This document shows positions 16,326 to 24,852 of a stretch of 64,000 nt of DNA, in pieces (position 1 is the stretch's first letter; the number at the start of each line of letters is the position of its first letter). The stretch is from Mycolicibacterium arabiense (GTDB taxonomy: Bacteria > Actinomycetota > Actinomycetes > Mycobacteriales > Mycobacteriaceae): positions 3,720,001-3,784,000 of the forward strand of contig NZ_AP022593.1 in NCBI RefSeq assembly GCF_010731815.2, written 5' to 3'. The position numbers and the translations under genes were made by a program. Below the pieces are notes generated by a model. The model was not told where the DNA came from. It worked only from the letters and a program-made list of their open reading frames with translations, and made no database searches.

Positions 16326-17954
16326 ATGTTGGGAACCAATGGTGGGAGGAAGTCGCTGTCAGGCGACGATGCCCACCTCCGCGTGCTGGGCTACGAGGAG
16401 AAGTTCGACCGCAAGATCGGCCAGTGGTCGAACTTCGCCCTCGGCTTCCTCTACCTGTCGCCGATGGTTGGCGTGCTGTCGATGTTCACATTGGCGCTCA
16501 CCACGGCCGGTCCACCCTCGATTCTGTGGCTGGTGATCGCCGCCTTCGGCCAACTCCTCGTCGCGATGGTCTTCGGTGAGATCGTGTCGCAGTTCCCGAT
16601 CGCCGGCGGTCTGTACCAGTGGGCTCGGCGCCTGTGGAACGGCCCGTACGCCTGGATCATGTCGTGGATCTACATCGCCGGGATCGTCGTCGGCTGCACC
16701 ACGACCGCGATGTTCAGCGCCGACTTCGTGCTTGCGCTCTTCAACGCTGATTCGAACATCTCCTCGACTCCCTTGGAGAAGTTGGTCATCGCGACGATCG
16801 TCGTGTTGATCTGTTTGGCGCTGAACTCGACAGGGTCCAAGACGCTGGCGACGATCGCCAAAGTCGGTCTGGCCGCTGAGGTTGCCGGCATCGTGGTCGT
16901 GGGTCTCTACCTGCTCACCTTCGCGCGGAAGAACGACTTCTCGGTCCTATTCGACACGTTCGGCACGGGTGGCAGCGGCGACTACGCGAGCGCGTTCTTC
17001 ACGGCCGCGATCATCGGTCTGGTGCTTTACTACGGTTTCGAGGCTTGTGGGGAAGTCGCAGAGGAAACGCCGAACCCCAGTAGGACCATCCCGCGGTCGA
17101 TGGTGCTGACCGTGGTGCTCGGTGGAGGCGCTGCGCTGTTCTCCTTCATCGGGTACATCCTGGCTGCGCCCAACCTGCAGCAGATCGTCGACGGCGAGGT
17201 TGCCAATCCCATCACGGCCATTCTGACGGCGACGTTCGGCACGATCGGTACGAAGATCTTCCTCGTCATCGCCCTGACGTCGTTCCTTGCGTGTGTCATG
17301 GGTCAGCAGGCCGCGGGCAGCCGATTGATCTTCTCGTTCGCACGCGACGACATGTTCCCGGGGAGTGCGATATTCAAGAAGATCTCGAGCAGGAAGGTGC
17401 CCGTCAACTCGATCGTCCTCGTCGCGTTCCTTCCCATCTGTCTCTTCGTCTTGCTGTACTTCTTGCCGGATGCGCTCTTCCGGGTGGCGGCATTCCAGAT
17501 GTTGGCCGGCTACTTCGCCTTCCAGATGGTCGTCTTCGCTTCGTTGCGTGCGCGAGCCAAGGGCTGGGAGCCCGGCGGTCAGTGGTCCCTCGGGAAGTGG
17601 GGCTGGCCGGTCGGCATCGGCGCACTCGTGTACGGAGTGTTCTCGATGATCGTTCTTGCGCGCCCCAACGGTGACTTGAGCCTGCCCTTCTACGATCGCT
17701 GGATCGCCTTGATCGGATTCGTCGTCGTCGCCGCGGTCGGGCTGCTCTACATGTGGATCGCCAAGCCGTACCAGAAGTCGACTGCGCCCGAGGGCGACGC
17801 CATCCAGATCGCCGATCTGCTGCGCGCGCATCGGGCCCAGCATGACGCTGAACGGTTGGCCGAAGCAGCACCCGTGGCTGAGCCCACGCCGGATGCTCAG
17901 TCACGTCGGACGCAGGAGACCCCGCCGCGGGAACCCATCGCCTCGATCGACTGA
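16326..17954 (+). CDS. APC-superfamily amino acid/amine permease
   Basis: A 542-residue membrane protein with about 12 hydrophobic helices and a hydrophilic C-terminal tail of roughly 60 residues. The GGLYQWARRLW segment in helices 2-3 and EACGEVAEETPNPSRTIPRSM in the middle are hallmarks of the amino acid/polyamine/choline group, near the eukaryote-type amino acid permeases. It likely imports the island's nitrogen-containing substrate by proton symport. ATG 16326 has AAGGGA 6 bases upstream; ATG 16311 is a weaker alternative. It is a single-gene unit with its own TGCACA motif. Confidence 0.87.
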   Translation: MLGTNGGRKSLSGDDAHLRVLGYEEKFDRKIGQWSNFALGFLYLSPMVGVLSMFTLALTTAGPPSILWLVIAAFGQLLVAMVFGEIVSQFPIAGGLYQWARRLWNGPYAWIMSWIYIAGIVVGCTTTAMFSADFVLALFNADSNISSTPLEKLVIATIVVLICLALNSTGSKTLATIAKVGLAAEVAGIVVVGLYLLTFARKNDFSVLFDTFGTGGSGDYASAFFTAAIIGLVLYYGFEACGEVAEETPNPSRTIPRSMVLTVVLGGGAALFSFIGYILAAPNLQQIVDGEVANPITAILTATFGTIGTKIFLVIALTSFLACVMGQQAAGSRLIFSFARDDMFPGSAIFKKISSRKVPVNSIVLVAFLPICLFVLLYFLPDALFRVAAFQMLAGYFAFQMVVFASLRARAKGWEPGGQWSLGKWGWPVGIGALVYGVFSMIVLARPNGDLSLPFYDRWIALIGFVVVAAVGLLYMWIAKPYQKSTAPEGDAIQIADLLRAHRAQHDAERLAEAAPVAEPTPDAQSRRTQETPPREPIASID

Positions 17955-17965
17955 CGTAGGCGGAG

Positions 17966-18000
17966 CAGGGCCGTCGGGACCGAACGTCTCGGCGGCCCTG
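17966..18000 (+). terminator. Hairpin terminator after the APC permease
   Basis: CAGGGCCG (17966-17973) pairs perfectly with CGGCCCTG (17993-18000) around a 19-base loop, starting 12 bases after the permease stop. There is no T-run, which is usual for actinobacterial intrinsic terminators. Confidence 0.6.
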
Positions 18001-18072
18001 TCGCTTTCGCTGCATTGCTCGCGGCTGCGGCGGCCAGGTCGTGAACCGCAGCACGGGTTCTAACGCAGAGCA

Positions 18073-18109
18073 GCCCTCCCGAACGTCGATGTGACGTCAG
18101 CGGGAGGGC
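18073..18109 (-). terminator. Hairpin terminator after the mycofactocin-type SDR
   Basis: GCCCTCCCG (18073-18081) pairs perfectly with CGGGAGGGC (18101-18109), lying 26 bases beyond the stop of the minus-strand SDR. Together with the hairpin at 17966-18000 it separates two convergent units. Confidence 0.6.
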
Positions 18110-18134
18110 CGCCCAGGGTCGTGCGCAGTGCCGG

Positions 18135-18968
18135 TCAAGACTTCACTATGAACCCCGCGTCGATGACCATCGAGGTTGCCGTGATGTAGCGGCCGGGCTC
18201 GGTGACCAAATACAGGATCGCACTGCTCACGTCTCGCGGCTCGATCCATGGGACCGGGAGAAGATGTGTGCCGGAAAAGGTTTCGATGACATCCTCGCGG
18301 GTGGGCTTGTCCAAATCGGGACGGAAGAGGCCATACACGAAGTCGTTGTTGATCATGTGGGTGTCGACGCAGGTCGGATTCACCGAGTTCACGCGGATCC
18401 GATACTGCCCCAGTTCCCGGGCCAACGACGTCATCAGGCCCGTGACGCCGTGCTTCGACGCTGCGTATGACGAGATGTTCTCGGCACCCTTGAGCGCCTC
18501 GGTCGATCCGATGAAGACGATGCTTCCTCCGTCGCCCTGCGAGATCAGCGTGGGCGCCGCCGCCTTGACGGTGTGGAAGACGCCGTTCAGGTTGATGTCG
18601 ATCATCTCGCGCCAGTCCTGTGGACTGATCTCCCACGTCTTGGCTCCCGAGCAGATACCGGCATTGGGGATGACGATGTCCACGCGGCCGAAACGGTCGA
18701 TGCCGCGGTCGAATACGGCCTTCACCTGGTCGTAGTCGCGGGTGTCGGCCACTTCGGCGTGGAGCTGCCCGCCGGCTTCCTTCACCATGCGAGCCGTCTC
18801 TTCGAGGTCTTCCCGGGTGGCGCCCGCGTAGGCCGTCGTAGAGGGCTTACCGCATAGATCCAGTCCGATGATGTCGGCGCCTTCGCGTGCCAGCGCGAGT
18901 GCGTGTGAACGCCCCTGTCCCCGAGCGACACCCGTGATGAAGGCGACCTTGCCGTCAAGCTGTCCCAT
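18135..18968 (-). CDS. Mycofactocin-coupled short-chain dehydrogenase (second copy)
   Basis: A 277-residue SDR with TGVARGQGRSHA (12-23), DLCG at the end of strand 2, PNAG (101-104) and catalytic Ser155, Tyr168 and Lys172. The RGQGRSHA motif and the extended loop after residue 40 place it with mycofactocin-coupled SDRs, like the gene at 1506 but clearly divergent from it, so the two probably oxidise different alcohols in the same pathway. The ATG at 18968 gives MGQLDGKVAF, the normal family start; a longer frame reaching 19028 lacks support. It is a single-gene unit divergent from the LLM oxidoreductase. Confidence 0.86.
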   Translation of the reverse strand: MGQLDGKVAFITGVARGQGRSHALALAREGADIIGLDLCGKPSTTAYAGATREDLEETARMVKEAGGQLHAEVADTRDYDQVKAVFDRGIDRFGRVDIVIPNAGICSGAKTWEISPQDWREMIDINLNGVFHTVKAAAPTLISQGDGGSIVFIGSTEALKGAENISSYAASKHGVTGLMTSLARELGQYRIRVNSVNPTCVDTHMINNDFVYGLFRPDLDKPTREDVIETFSGTHLLPVPWIEPRDVSSAILYLVTEPGRYITATSMVIDAGFIVKS

Positions 18969-19062
18969 GCTGCGTCTCAATCCAGTCGAAGGGTACGGCG
19001 CGACCTTGTCGGGCGCCGGAAGCTGCACGTCCTGCGCAGTGCGTGGAACGTAACACGCGTTG

Positions 19063-19075
19063 TCTCACAATGAGA
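19063..19075. promoter_or_regulatory. Palindrome TCTCA-CAA-TGAGA between SDR and LLM genes
   Basis: A perfect 5-base-arm palindrome with a 3-base centre in the 294-base divergent region. A looser TGCACA-like copy, TGCGCAGTGCGTGG, lies at 19033-19046. They could serve the minus-strand SDR promoter. Function is inferred from position only. Confidence 0.35.
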
Positions 19076-19124
19076 TTGACGTGAGCGAAGTATGCCCAGT
19101 CAGCGCAATGAGGGGCTCGTGGAT

Positions 19125-19168
19125 TGCACAACATGTGCGTGGTGCCACCCGCGACGCCCCACTAGCGT
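19125..19168 (+). promoter_or_regulatory. TGCACA-motif operator and -10 of the LLM oxidoreductase
   Basis: TGCACAACATGTGC lies at 19125-19138 and TAGCGT, a reasonable -10, at 19163-19168, again exactly 38 bases from motif start to hexamer start. Because the site is nearly symmetric it could also serve the divergent SDR. Confidence 0.55.
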
Positions 19169-19262
19169 GAGATCTGGCCCCGCACTGCCCCGGCTTTCAG
19201 TGGGGTCTCGCTGCGGCACGCCGGCGCGCCATGGTGCCGAGCACAAATGGAAGGGCGGCAGC

Positions 19263-20162
19263 ATGCCGAAACTCGGATTCAAGATCGACGCCAGACCTAC
19301 GGAGGACATTCCATCGCTCGCCCGGTCGGCGGAACGGTCGGGCTTCGACCAATTTTGGGTCTGCGAGGACCTGGGGCTTGCTGGAGGCGTAGCGCAGGTG
19401 TCGGCCGCCTTGGCGTGCACCGACCGCATGGAAGTCGGCCTGGGCATTGCTCCTGCGGCAGTTCGCAATGCGATGTATCTCGCGATGGAGTTCGGTGCGC
19501 TCGCGCGGTTGTCGAACGGCCGCTTCCACGCGGGTATCGGGCACGGTATGCCGCACTGGCTTACTCAGGTCGGCCAGTACCCGACGAGCCTGATGACCTG
19601 TCTGCGTGAAGTCACCGAGTCGGTCCAGGCCCTTCTGCAGGGCGGCGAAGTCACCTTCCGCGGTGAGCACGTACGGCTCGACGCCGTCTCGCTCACTCAC
19701 GCACCCGATTCGGCACCGCCTTTGAGCCTAGGGGTGCGTGGGCCACGCGGCATCGCTCTGGCGAAGCAGCTGGGTGTCGGAGTGATTCTGGCCGAGGGTT
19801 CGACGCCGGAGTATGTCGCCGAGGTTCGCAAGATCCTCGGACCCGGTGCCCAAGTCACCGTATTCGTGTGGGCGAATTTGGACCCGGACGACGCGTTCGG
19901 TGGGACCGACGCGCTCGCCTCGACGGTGAGGGAGGCGCTTGGCAAACCGCATCTCGCCGCGCAACTGGGAAACCTCGATCGCACGGACGGCGGACCCGAC
20001 ACCATTCGACGCCTCACCGTCTCAGGCGATGCGCGCACGTGCAGAGCCGCCATCGACAGGCTGATCGAATGTGGGGCCAACGCCGTGGTATTGCAACCGA
20101 TCCACGGGCAAGAGGAAGTGCAGATCGAGTTGTTCGGCAAGCACGTGTTGGGGCAGCGGTAG
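19263..20162 (+). CDS. LLM-class flavin/F420-dependent oxidoreductase
   Basis: A 299-residue luciferase-like monooxygenase-fold protein: FWVCEDLGLAGGVAQVSAAL near the N-terminus, then GALARLSNGRFHAGIGHGMPHW (family GRxxxGxGxG loop), and a C-terminal SGDARTCRAAIDRLIECGANAVVLQP. Mycobacterial members mostly use F420, but FMN is possible. It may oxidise or reduce an island intermediate. The ATG follows the purine-rich AAGGGCGG by about 5 bases; the long upstream in-frame extension is not family-like. It is a single-gene unit and the last gene preceded by the TGCACA motif. Confidence 0.82.
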   Translation: MPKLGFKIDARPTEDIPSLARSAERSGFDQFWVCEDLGLAGGVAQVSAALACTDRMEVGLGIAPAAVRNAMYLAMEFGALARLSNGRFHAGIGHGMPHWLTQVGQYPTSLMTCLREVTESVQALLQGGEVTFRGEHVRLDAVSLTHAPDSAPPLSLGVRGPRGIALAKQLGVGVILAEGSTPEYVAEVRKILGPGAQVTVFVWANLDPDDAFGGTDALASTVREALGKPHLAAQLGNLDRTDGGPDTIRRLTVSGDARTCRAAIDRLIECGANAVVLQPIHGQEEVQIELFGKHVLGQR

Positions 20163-20238
20163 TCGCGTGGCAGCGGTGCCTGCTCCACAGCCCCAAAAGC
20201 AATCGACACCCGCGGCCTCGTCGTGAGACCGTCTGACC

Positions 20239-20709
20239 ATGTCGTGGGACGACCCGGATCGGTGCTGGCGGTTCCCGGTTGGCGAGGAGCCGCCGGGCGA
20301 TCTGCCGTCTGCGTGGGCATCCGCGTTCTCCGCGGTGACGCGCGACCTGGGTTGCCGACGGGACGGCCGGTCCATCGGTTTCGACAACGTGGTGTGGACG
20401 ATCGTGGCGAACGATGGGGCGGTGGGCGTGGGCTTCTCGCTCACCGGCGAGGCCGACGTCGGCGCCTATCGACGATGCATGAACTACCGGTTGAACACCA
20501 CCGCGGCCCAGGCGCTGGTGTGGCTGGCCGACGACGTTCAGTACGAATTGGCAGGCTACGAATTCGTGCAGTGGCCGATGTCCGGCCGGCGCATCCTGGA
20601 GCCGCGGGTCGTCGACGATCGGGCGGTGTGGGTGGATCCGATCACCGGCACGATCGCCGCGGCCATCGGCGAGTTGTGTCCGCCCGGTACCGAGCCGACC
20701 CCGTCCTGA
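20239..20709 (+). CDS. Hypothetical protein
   Basis: I do not recognise this 156-residue protein. It is soluble, Trp- and acid-rich, without signal peptide or membrane helix, and the middle (about residues 50-125) looks like a compact alpha/beta domain with FDNVVWTIV and LVWLADDVQYELAGYEF. It sits between the LLM gene and a convergent Lrp regulator 8 bases away. Coding is supported by uninterrupted frame and typical third-position GC. No function is proposed. Confidence 0.6.
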   Translation: MSWDDPDRCWRFPVGEEPPGDLPSAWASAFSAVTRDLGCRRDGRSIGFDNVVWTIVANDGAVGVGFSLTGEADVGAYRRCMNYRLNTTAAQALVWLADDVQYELAGYEFVQWPMSGRRILEPRVVDDRAVWVDPITGTIAAAIGELCPPGTEPTPS

Positions 20710-20717
20710 GTCCCGCA

Positions 20718-21218
20718 CTACGGCTTGGGCGTCGAGCGACCCCACCCGGCATCCCGAGTGGCTTCCTCCAGTAGCGGGATGACCCGGTAGGGCAACGGGG
20801 TGGTCAGCGCCAGCGTGGTGCTCGAGTGCACCACGCCGGGTATTGCGAGGATGTGCACCACCAATTCCTGGAGTTCGGCTTGCGTGGCGGTGGCCACTCG
20901 CACCAGGAGGTCCTCTCGGCCCGTGGTCGCGTGCACCTCGAGCACCTGCGGAATGCGGGCCAGTCCGCTCACGACCGACGCCATCCCGACCTGGTTGATC
21001 TCGAGCGCGACGAACGCCTGCACGGCCAGCCCGGCCTCGGCGAGATCGACGCGTGGCTGGTAGCCGGTCAGTACTCCGGACTCCTCCAACCGACGCACGC
21101 GTGACTGCACGGTGTTCCGCGATATCCCCAGTGCCGAGGACAGTTCCACGACTCCGGTGCGTGCGTCGTCGGACAACTTGCGCAGGATCTCCAGGTCGAG
21201 TCGGTCCAAGCTGGTCAT
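20718..21218 (-). CDS. Lrp/AsnC-family transcriptional regulator
   Basis: A 166-residue regulator with an N-terminal winged helix (LDRLDLEILRKLSDDARTGV, then SRNTVQSRVRRLEESGVLTGY) and a C-terminal RAM/AsnC effector domain (about 70-150) ending in VHSSTTLAL. ATG 21218 is chosen because AAGGTG lies about 8 bases upstream; an in-frame GTG at 21227 would add three residues. It is divergent from the indolepyruvate oxidoreductase, so it probably controls that gene in response to an amino acid such as an aromatic or branched-chain one. Confidence 0.88.
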   Translation of the reverse strand: MTSLDRLDLEILRKLSDDARTGVVELSSALGISRNTVQSRVRRLEESGVLTGYQPRVDLAEAGLAVQAFVALEINQVGMASVVSGLARIPQVLEVHATTGREDLLVRVATATQAELQELVVHILAIPGVVHSSTTLALTTPLPYRVIPLLEEATRDAGWGRSTPKP

Positions 21219-21235
21219 TCTTCTCACCTTAGGGC

Positions 21236-21291
21236 GTGACGGGCGTCACTAGCTGAGCATTTCGCTCTGTTGTTCGGTCATCAGTTGACCG
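21236..21291. promoter_or_regulatory. Two inverted repeats between Lrp regulator and indolepyruvate oxidoreductase
   Basis: GTGAC-GGGC-GTCAC (21236-21249) and CGGTCA-TCAGT-TGACCG (21275-21291) are perfect inverted repeats in a 130-base divergent region. They are 40 bases apart centre to centre, close to four helical turns, as expected for cooperative Lrp binding. Confidence 0.45.
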
Positions 21292-21348
21292 CCGCGTAGC
21301 CAAGACGCACGCTTGAGGCAACCAAACGATCACCCTCGGAGGTGTGTC

Positions 21349-24300
21349 ATGACCGATCTGGCCGACAAACCCCGCTCCGTCGACTTCGACCTCTCGTCCC
21401 GCTACTCGGCGTCCTCGGGACCCGTACTGCTCACCGGTGTGCAAGCCATCGCCCGCCAGATGGTCGAGCAGCACGAACGCGATCGCCGAGCAGGCAAGCG
21501 GGTCGGCACCTTCGTCTCCGGATATCAGGGCAGCCCGTTGGCCGGGCTCGACAGGCTCCTTGCCAGCCTCGGCACGGTGACGTCCGCACACGACATCCGC
21601 CTGGTGCCCGGCATGAACGAGGAACTCGCCGCCACCTCGGTGTGGGGCAGCCAGCAGGAACTACCCAAGGGCCGCCGGACACACGACGGTGTCGTGGGGA
21701 TCTGGTACGGCAAGGGCCCCGGACTGGACAGGGCGAGCGATGCGCTGCGGCACGCCGCGATGTACGGCGCGCATCCGACGGGCGGCACGTTGGCCTACGT
21801 CGGTGACGATCCCGCTGCGAAGTCGTCGACCGTCCCCGCCGCGAGCGAGCGCTCACTGGCAGCACTTTCGATGCCGATTCTGTTCCCCCGCAACGCCGAG
21901 GAGATCGTCGCCTTCGGCATGTACGGCGTTGCGCTGTCCCGGGCATCCGGATGCTGGCCCGCGCTGAAGATCGTCGCGGACGTCGCCGACGGGCTCTGGA
22001 CGCTCGACCGGGACTTCGCCGACTTCGACATCACCGTTCCCACCATCGAGTGGGATGGCCGGCCCTGGACGTACCGGCAGCGCGTCATGGCCGCTCCGGC
22101 CGACAGCCTGCTCGCCGAAGCCGACCTCTACGGTCCCCGCTGGGCGATGGTGGAGGCCTTCAACGCCGCCAACCCCATCGACACCATCGAGGTGGATCCG
22201 GCCGACGCCTGGCTCGGCATCGTCGCGGTCGGCACCGCCTACGACTCCGTGCGGCAGGCTCTCACCGACCTCGGCCTCACCGAGGGAGATCTGCTGAGCG
22301 CCGGGATTCGCATCCTGCGCGTCGGCATGCCGTATCCGCTCGGTGCGGCCAAGGTGCGCCGACTCGCCGAAGGCGTCGACCGGGTGCTCGTCGTCGAGGA
22401 CAAGACCGCCTTCGTCGAACTCCAGGTCAAGGACGTTCTCTACGGATGTGACCGCGCCCCAGCCGTAGTCGGCAAGCGGGACTTCGACGGGCGCCCCCTC
22501 ATTCCGGCCGACGGCGAGCTGACCGCGGCTCGCCTGACGTCACCGCTGCGCAAGATCCTCTCCGAACGCATGACGGTGGCCGCACCGCCGCCACCGCCGT
22601 TGTCCCTCACGGTGCTGCCCACCAAGCGCACCGCCTACTTTTGCTCCGGCTGCCCGCACAACCGCTCCACCGCGGTCCCCGCCGGCTCCCTGGCCGCAGG
22701 CGGGATCGGCTGCCACACCATGGTCACGATGTCGTCGCGGACCGACTCCCACGTCACGGGTCTGACCCAGATGGGCGGCGAGGGCGCGCAGTGGATCGGC
22801 CAGGCCGCGTACACCGACGTCGAGCACGTCTTCCAGAACATCGGTGACGGAACCTATTTCCACTCCGGCCAACTCGCGGTGCAGGCCAACATCGCCGCCA
22901 AGACCAACATCACCTACAAGATCCTCTACAACTCGGCCGTGGCGATGACCGGCGCTCAGGACGCCGAGGCGGGCCTGTCGGTGCCCGAGCTGACCCACAA
23001 GCTCGCCGCGGAGGGCGTCGCCAAGATCATCGTGTGCGCCGAGGAACCCGAGCGGCACCGCCGGGCGGCGCTGGCCCCCGGCGTCACGCTGTGGCACCGT
23101 GACCGCCTCGACGACGCGCAGCGCCTCCTGCGCGAAGTCGAGGGCGTCACGGTCCTGATCTACGACCAGCAGTGCGCGGCCGAGGCGCGCCGCAAGCGCA
23201 AGCGTGGCGCGCTGCCCGTGCGGCGGACCCGCGTCGTCATCAACGAGGCCGTGTGCGAGGGCTGCGGCGACTGCGGCGTCAAGAGCAACTGCCTGTCCGT
23301 CCAACCGGTGGACACCGAGTTCGGCCGCAAGACGCGGATCGATCAGACGTCCTGCAACACCGACTACTCCTGTCTCGACGGGCAATGCCCGTCCTTCGTC
23401 ACCGTCGAACTGCCCGAGAAGCCGCAGGCCGCGACGAAGATGACCCCGGTGCCGCCGCGGGTGGCCGACGTCGAAACGCGTCCGATCGCCGGTGTGCACG
23501 ACGTCTTCCTCGCCGGCATCGGCGGCACGGGCATCGTCACGGTCAACCAGGTACTCGGGATGGCCGCGCTGCGCGCCGGACTACACGTGCACGGGCTCGA
23601 CCAGACGGGCCTGAGCCAGAAGGCCGGACCAGTCACCTCCCATCTGCGGCTGAGTGTCGTTCCCGCGCAATCGAACCGCATCAGCCAGGGCGACGCCGAC
23701 TGCATCCTCGCCTTCGACCTGCTCACCGCCGCCGATGCGAAGAACCTGGGATACGGCGACGCCGCGCGGACGGTCACCGTCGCCTCCACCAGCAAGACCC
23801 CCACCGGCGAGATGGTCTACGACGGCTCGGTCAGTTACCCGCAGGACGACGTCCTGCTCGACCGGCTGCGCGGGCAGGCCCGCACCGTCATCACCCTCGA
23901 CGCGCTCGAAGCGGCGCGAGCGCTGTTCGCCGACACCGCGGCGGCCAACTTCCTGTTGATCGGCGCCGCCTATCAGGCTGGGGCGCTGCCCATCCCGGCG
24001 GCAGCCATCGAGGAGGCCATCGCGATCAACGGGGTTGCCGTCGACGCCAATCGCGCGGCGTTCCGCTGGGGCAGGGTGGCCGTTGCCGACCCCGCCGCGT
24101 TCCGTCGTGTGTCGGTCGCGGCCACGGTGCCGCGCCGCAGCGACACCGTGGTGCCGACGCACCTCCTCGCGGCGTCACCGGTGGCCGGTGAGACGCGGAC
24201 GATCGTCGAACGGTGCGCCGCGAATCTCGTTGCCTACCAGAACGAGCGGGTGGCGTCGCGCTACATCGCGGCCGTCGACTCCGTGTGGGACCGCGAAAGG

Positions 24301-24816
24301 GCGGTCACCGACCGCACCGACTTCTCGTCTGCAGTGGCCGCCAATCTGCACAAGCTGATGGCCTACAAGGACGAATACGAGGTCGCGCGCATGCTGACCG
24401 ATCCGGCCTTCGTCGAGTCACTGCAGGCGGAGGTGCCCGGTGGGACCAAGGCGACCTACATGCTGCACCCGCCGACCATGAAGGCGTTGGGACGCAAGAA
24501 GAAGATCGGCTTCGGCCCACGCTCGCACGGCATGCTCCGCGTGCTCGCCAAGGGCCGGGTGTTGCGTGGGACTCCGTTCGACCCGTTCGGGTACGCCCAC
24601 GTGCGCAAGGTCGAGCGCAAGCTCCTCGCCCACTACGAGGGGCTGGTCGCTGACTTGGCAGGCTCGCTGAGCGCCGAGTCCCTCGACTCCGCGGTCGCGG
24701 TCGCATCGGCGCCGGAGCTCGTTCGCGGCTACGAAGATGTCAAGCTCGGCAACGTCGCGACCTACATCGCGCGGCTGAGCGCACTCGGAGTCGACACGGC
24801 CCTGCTCCGGGATTGA
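21349..24816 (+). CDS. Indolepyruvate/2-ketoacid ferredoxin oxidoreductase (fused IorA-IorB type)
   Basis: A 1155-residue fused TPP and iron-sulfur enzyme that oxidatively decarboxylates aromatic or branched 2-keto acids to acyl-CoA, reducing ferredoxin. The N-terminal pyrimidine domain holds GYQGSPLAGLD; the TPP domain has FQNIGDGTYFHSG and NITYKILYN; a cluster motif has Cys636, Cys639, Cys642 and Cys648, with more Cys in SCNTDYSCLDGQC; the C-terminal gamma-type domain begins at GIGGTGIVTVNQVLGMAA. GGAGGTG (21338-21344) precedes ATG 21349. The divergent Lrp regulator fits amino-acid control of the step after transamination. Confidence 0.92.
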   Translation: MTDLADKPRSVDFDLSSRYSASSGPVLLTGVQAIARQMVEQHERDRRAGKRVGTFVSGYQGSPLAGLDRLLASLGTVTSAHDIRLVPGMNEELAATSVWGSQQELPKGRRTHDGVVGIWYGKGPGLDRASDALRHAAMYGAHPTGGTLAYVGDDPAAKSSTVPAASERSLAALSMPILFPRNAEEIVAFGMYGVALSRASGCWPALKIVADVADGLWTLDRDFADFDITVPTIEWDGRPWTYRQRVMAAPADSLLAEADLYGPRWAMVEAFNAANPIDTIEVDPADAWLGIVAVGTAYDSVRQALTDLGLTEGDLLSAGIRILRVGMPYPLGAAKVRRLAEGVDRVLVVEDKTAFVELQVKDVLYGCDRAPAVVGKRDFDGRPLIPADGELTAARLTSPLRKILSERMTVAAPPPPPLSLTVLPTKRTAYFCSGCPHNRSTAVPAGSLAAGGIGCHTMVTMSSRTDSHVTGLTQMGGEGAQWIGQAAYTDVEHVFQNIGDGTYFHSGQLAVQANIAAKTNITYKILYNSAVAMTGAQDAEAGLSVPELTHKLAAEGVAKIIVCAEEPERHRRAALAPGVTLWHRDRLDDAQRLLREVEGVTVLIYDQQCAAEARRKRKRGALPVRRTRVVINEAVCEGCGDCGVKSNCLSVQPVDTEFGRKTRIDQTSCNTDYSCLDGQCPSFVTVELPEKPQAATKMTPVPPRVADVETRPIAGVHDVFLAGIGGTGIVTVNQVLGMAALRAGLHVHGLDQTGLSQKAGPVTSHLRLSVVPAQSNRISQGDADCILAFDLLTAADAKNLGYGDAARTVTVASTSKTPTGEMVYDGSVSYPQDDVLLDRLRGQARTVITLDALEAARALFADTAAANFLLIGAAYQAGALPIPAAAIEEAIAINGVAVDANRAAFRWGRVAVADPAAFRRVSVAATVPRRSDTVVPTHLLAASPVAGETRTIVERCAANLVAYQNERVASRYIAAVDSVWDRERAVTDRTDFSSAVAANLHKLMAYKDEYEVARMLTDPAFVESLQAEVPGGTKATYMLHPPTMKALGRKKKIGFGPRSHGMLRVLAKGRVLRGTPFDPFGYAHVRKVERKLLAHYEGLVADLAGSLSAESLDSAVAVASAPELVRGYEDVKLGNVATYIARLSALGVDTALLRD

Positions 24817-24852
24817 CGGACCAGCGGTCGAGCAGTTCGACGGCGTCGAAGG

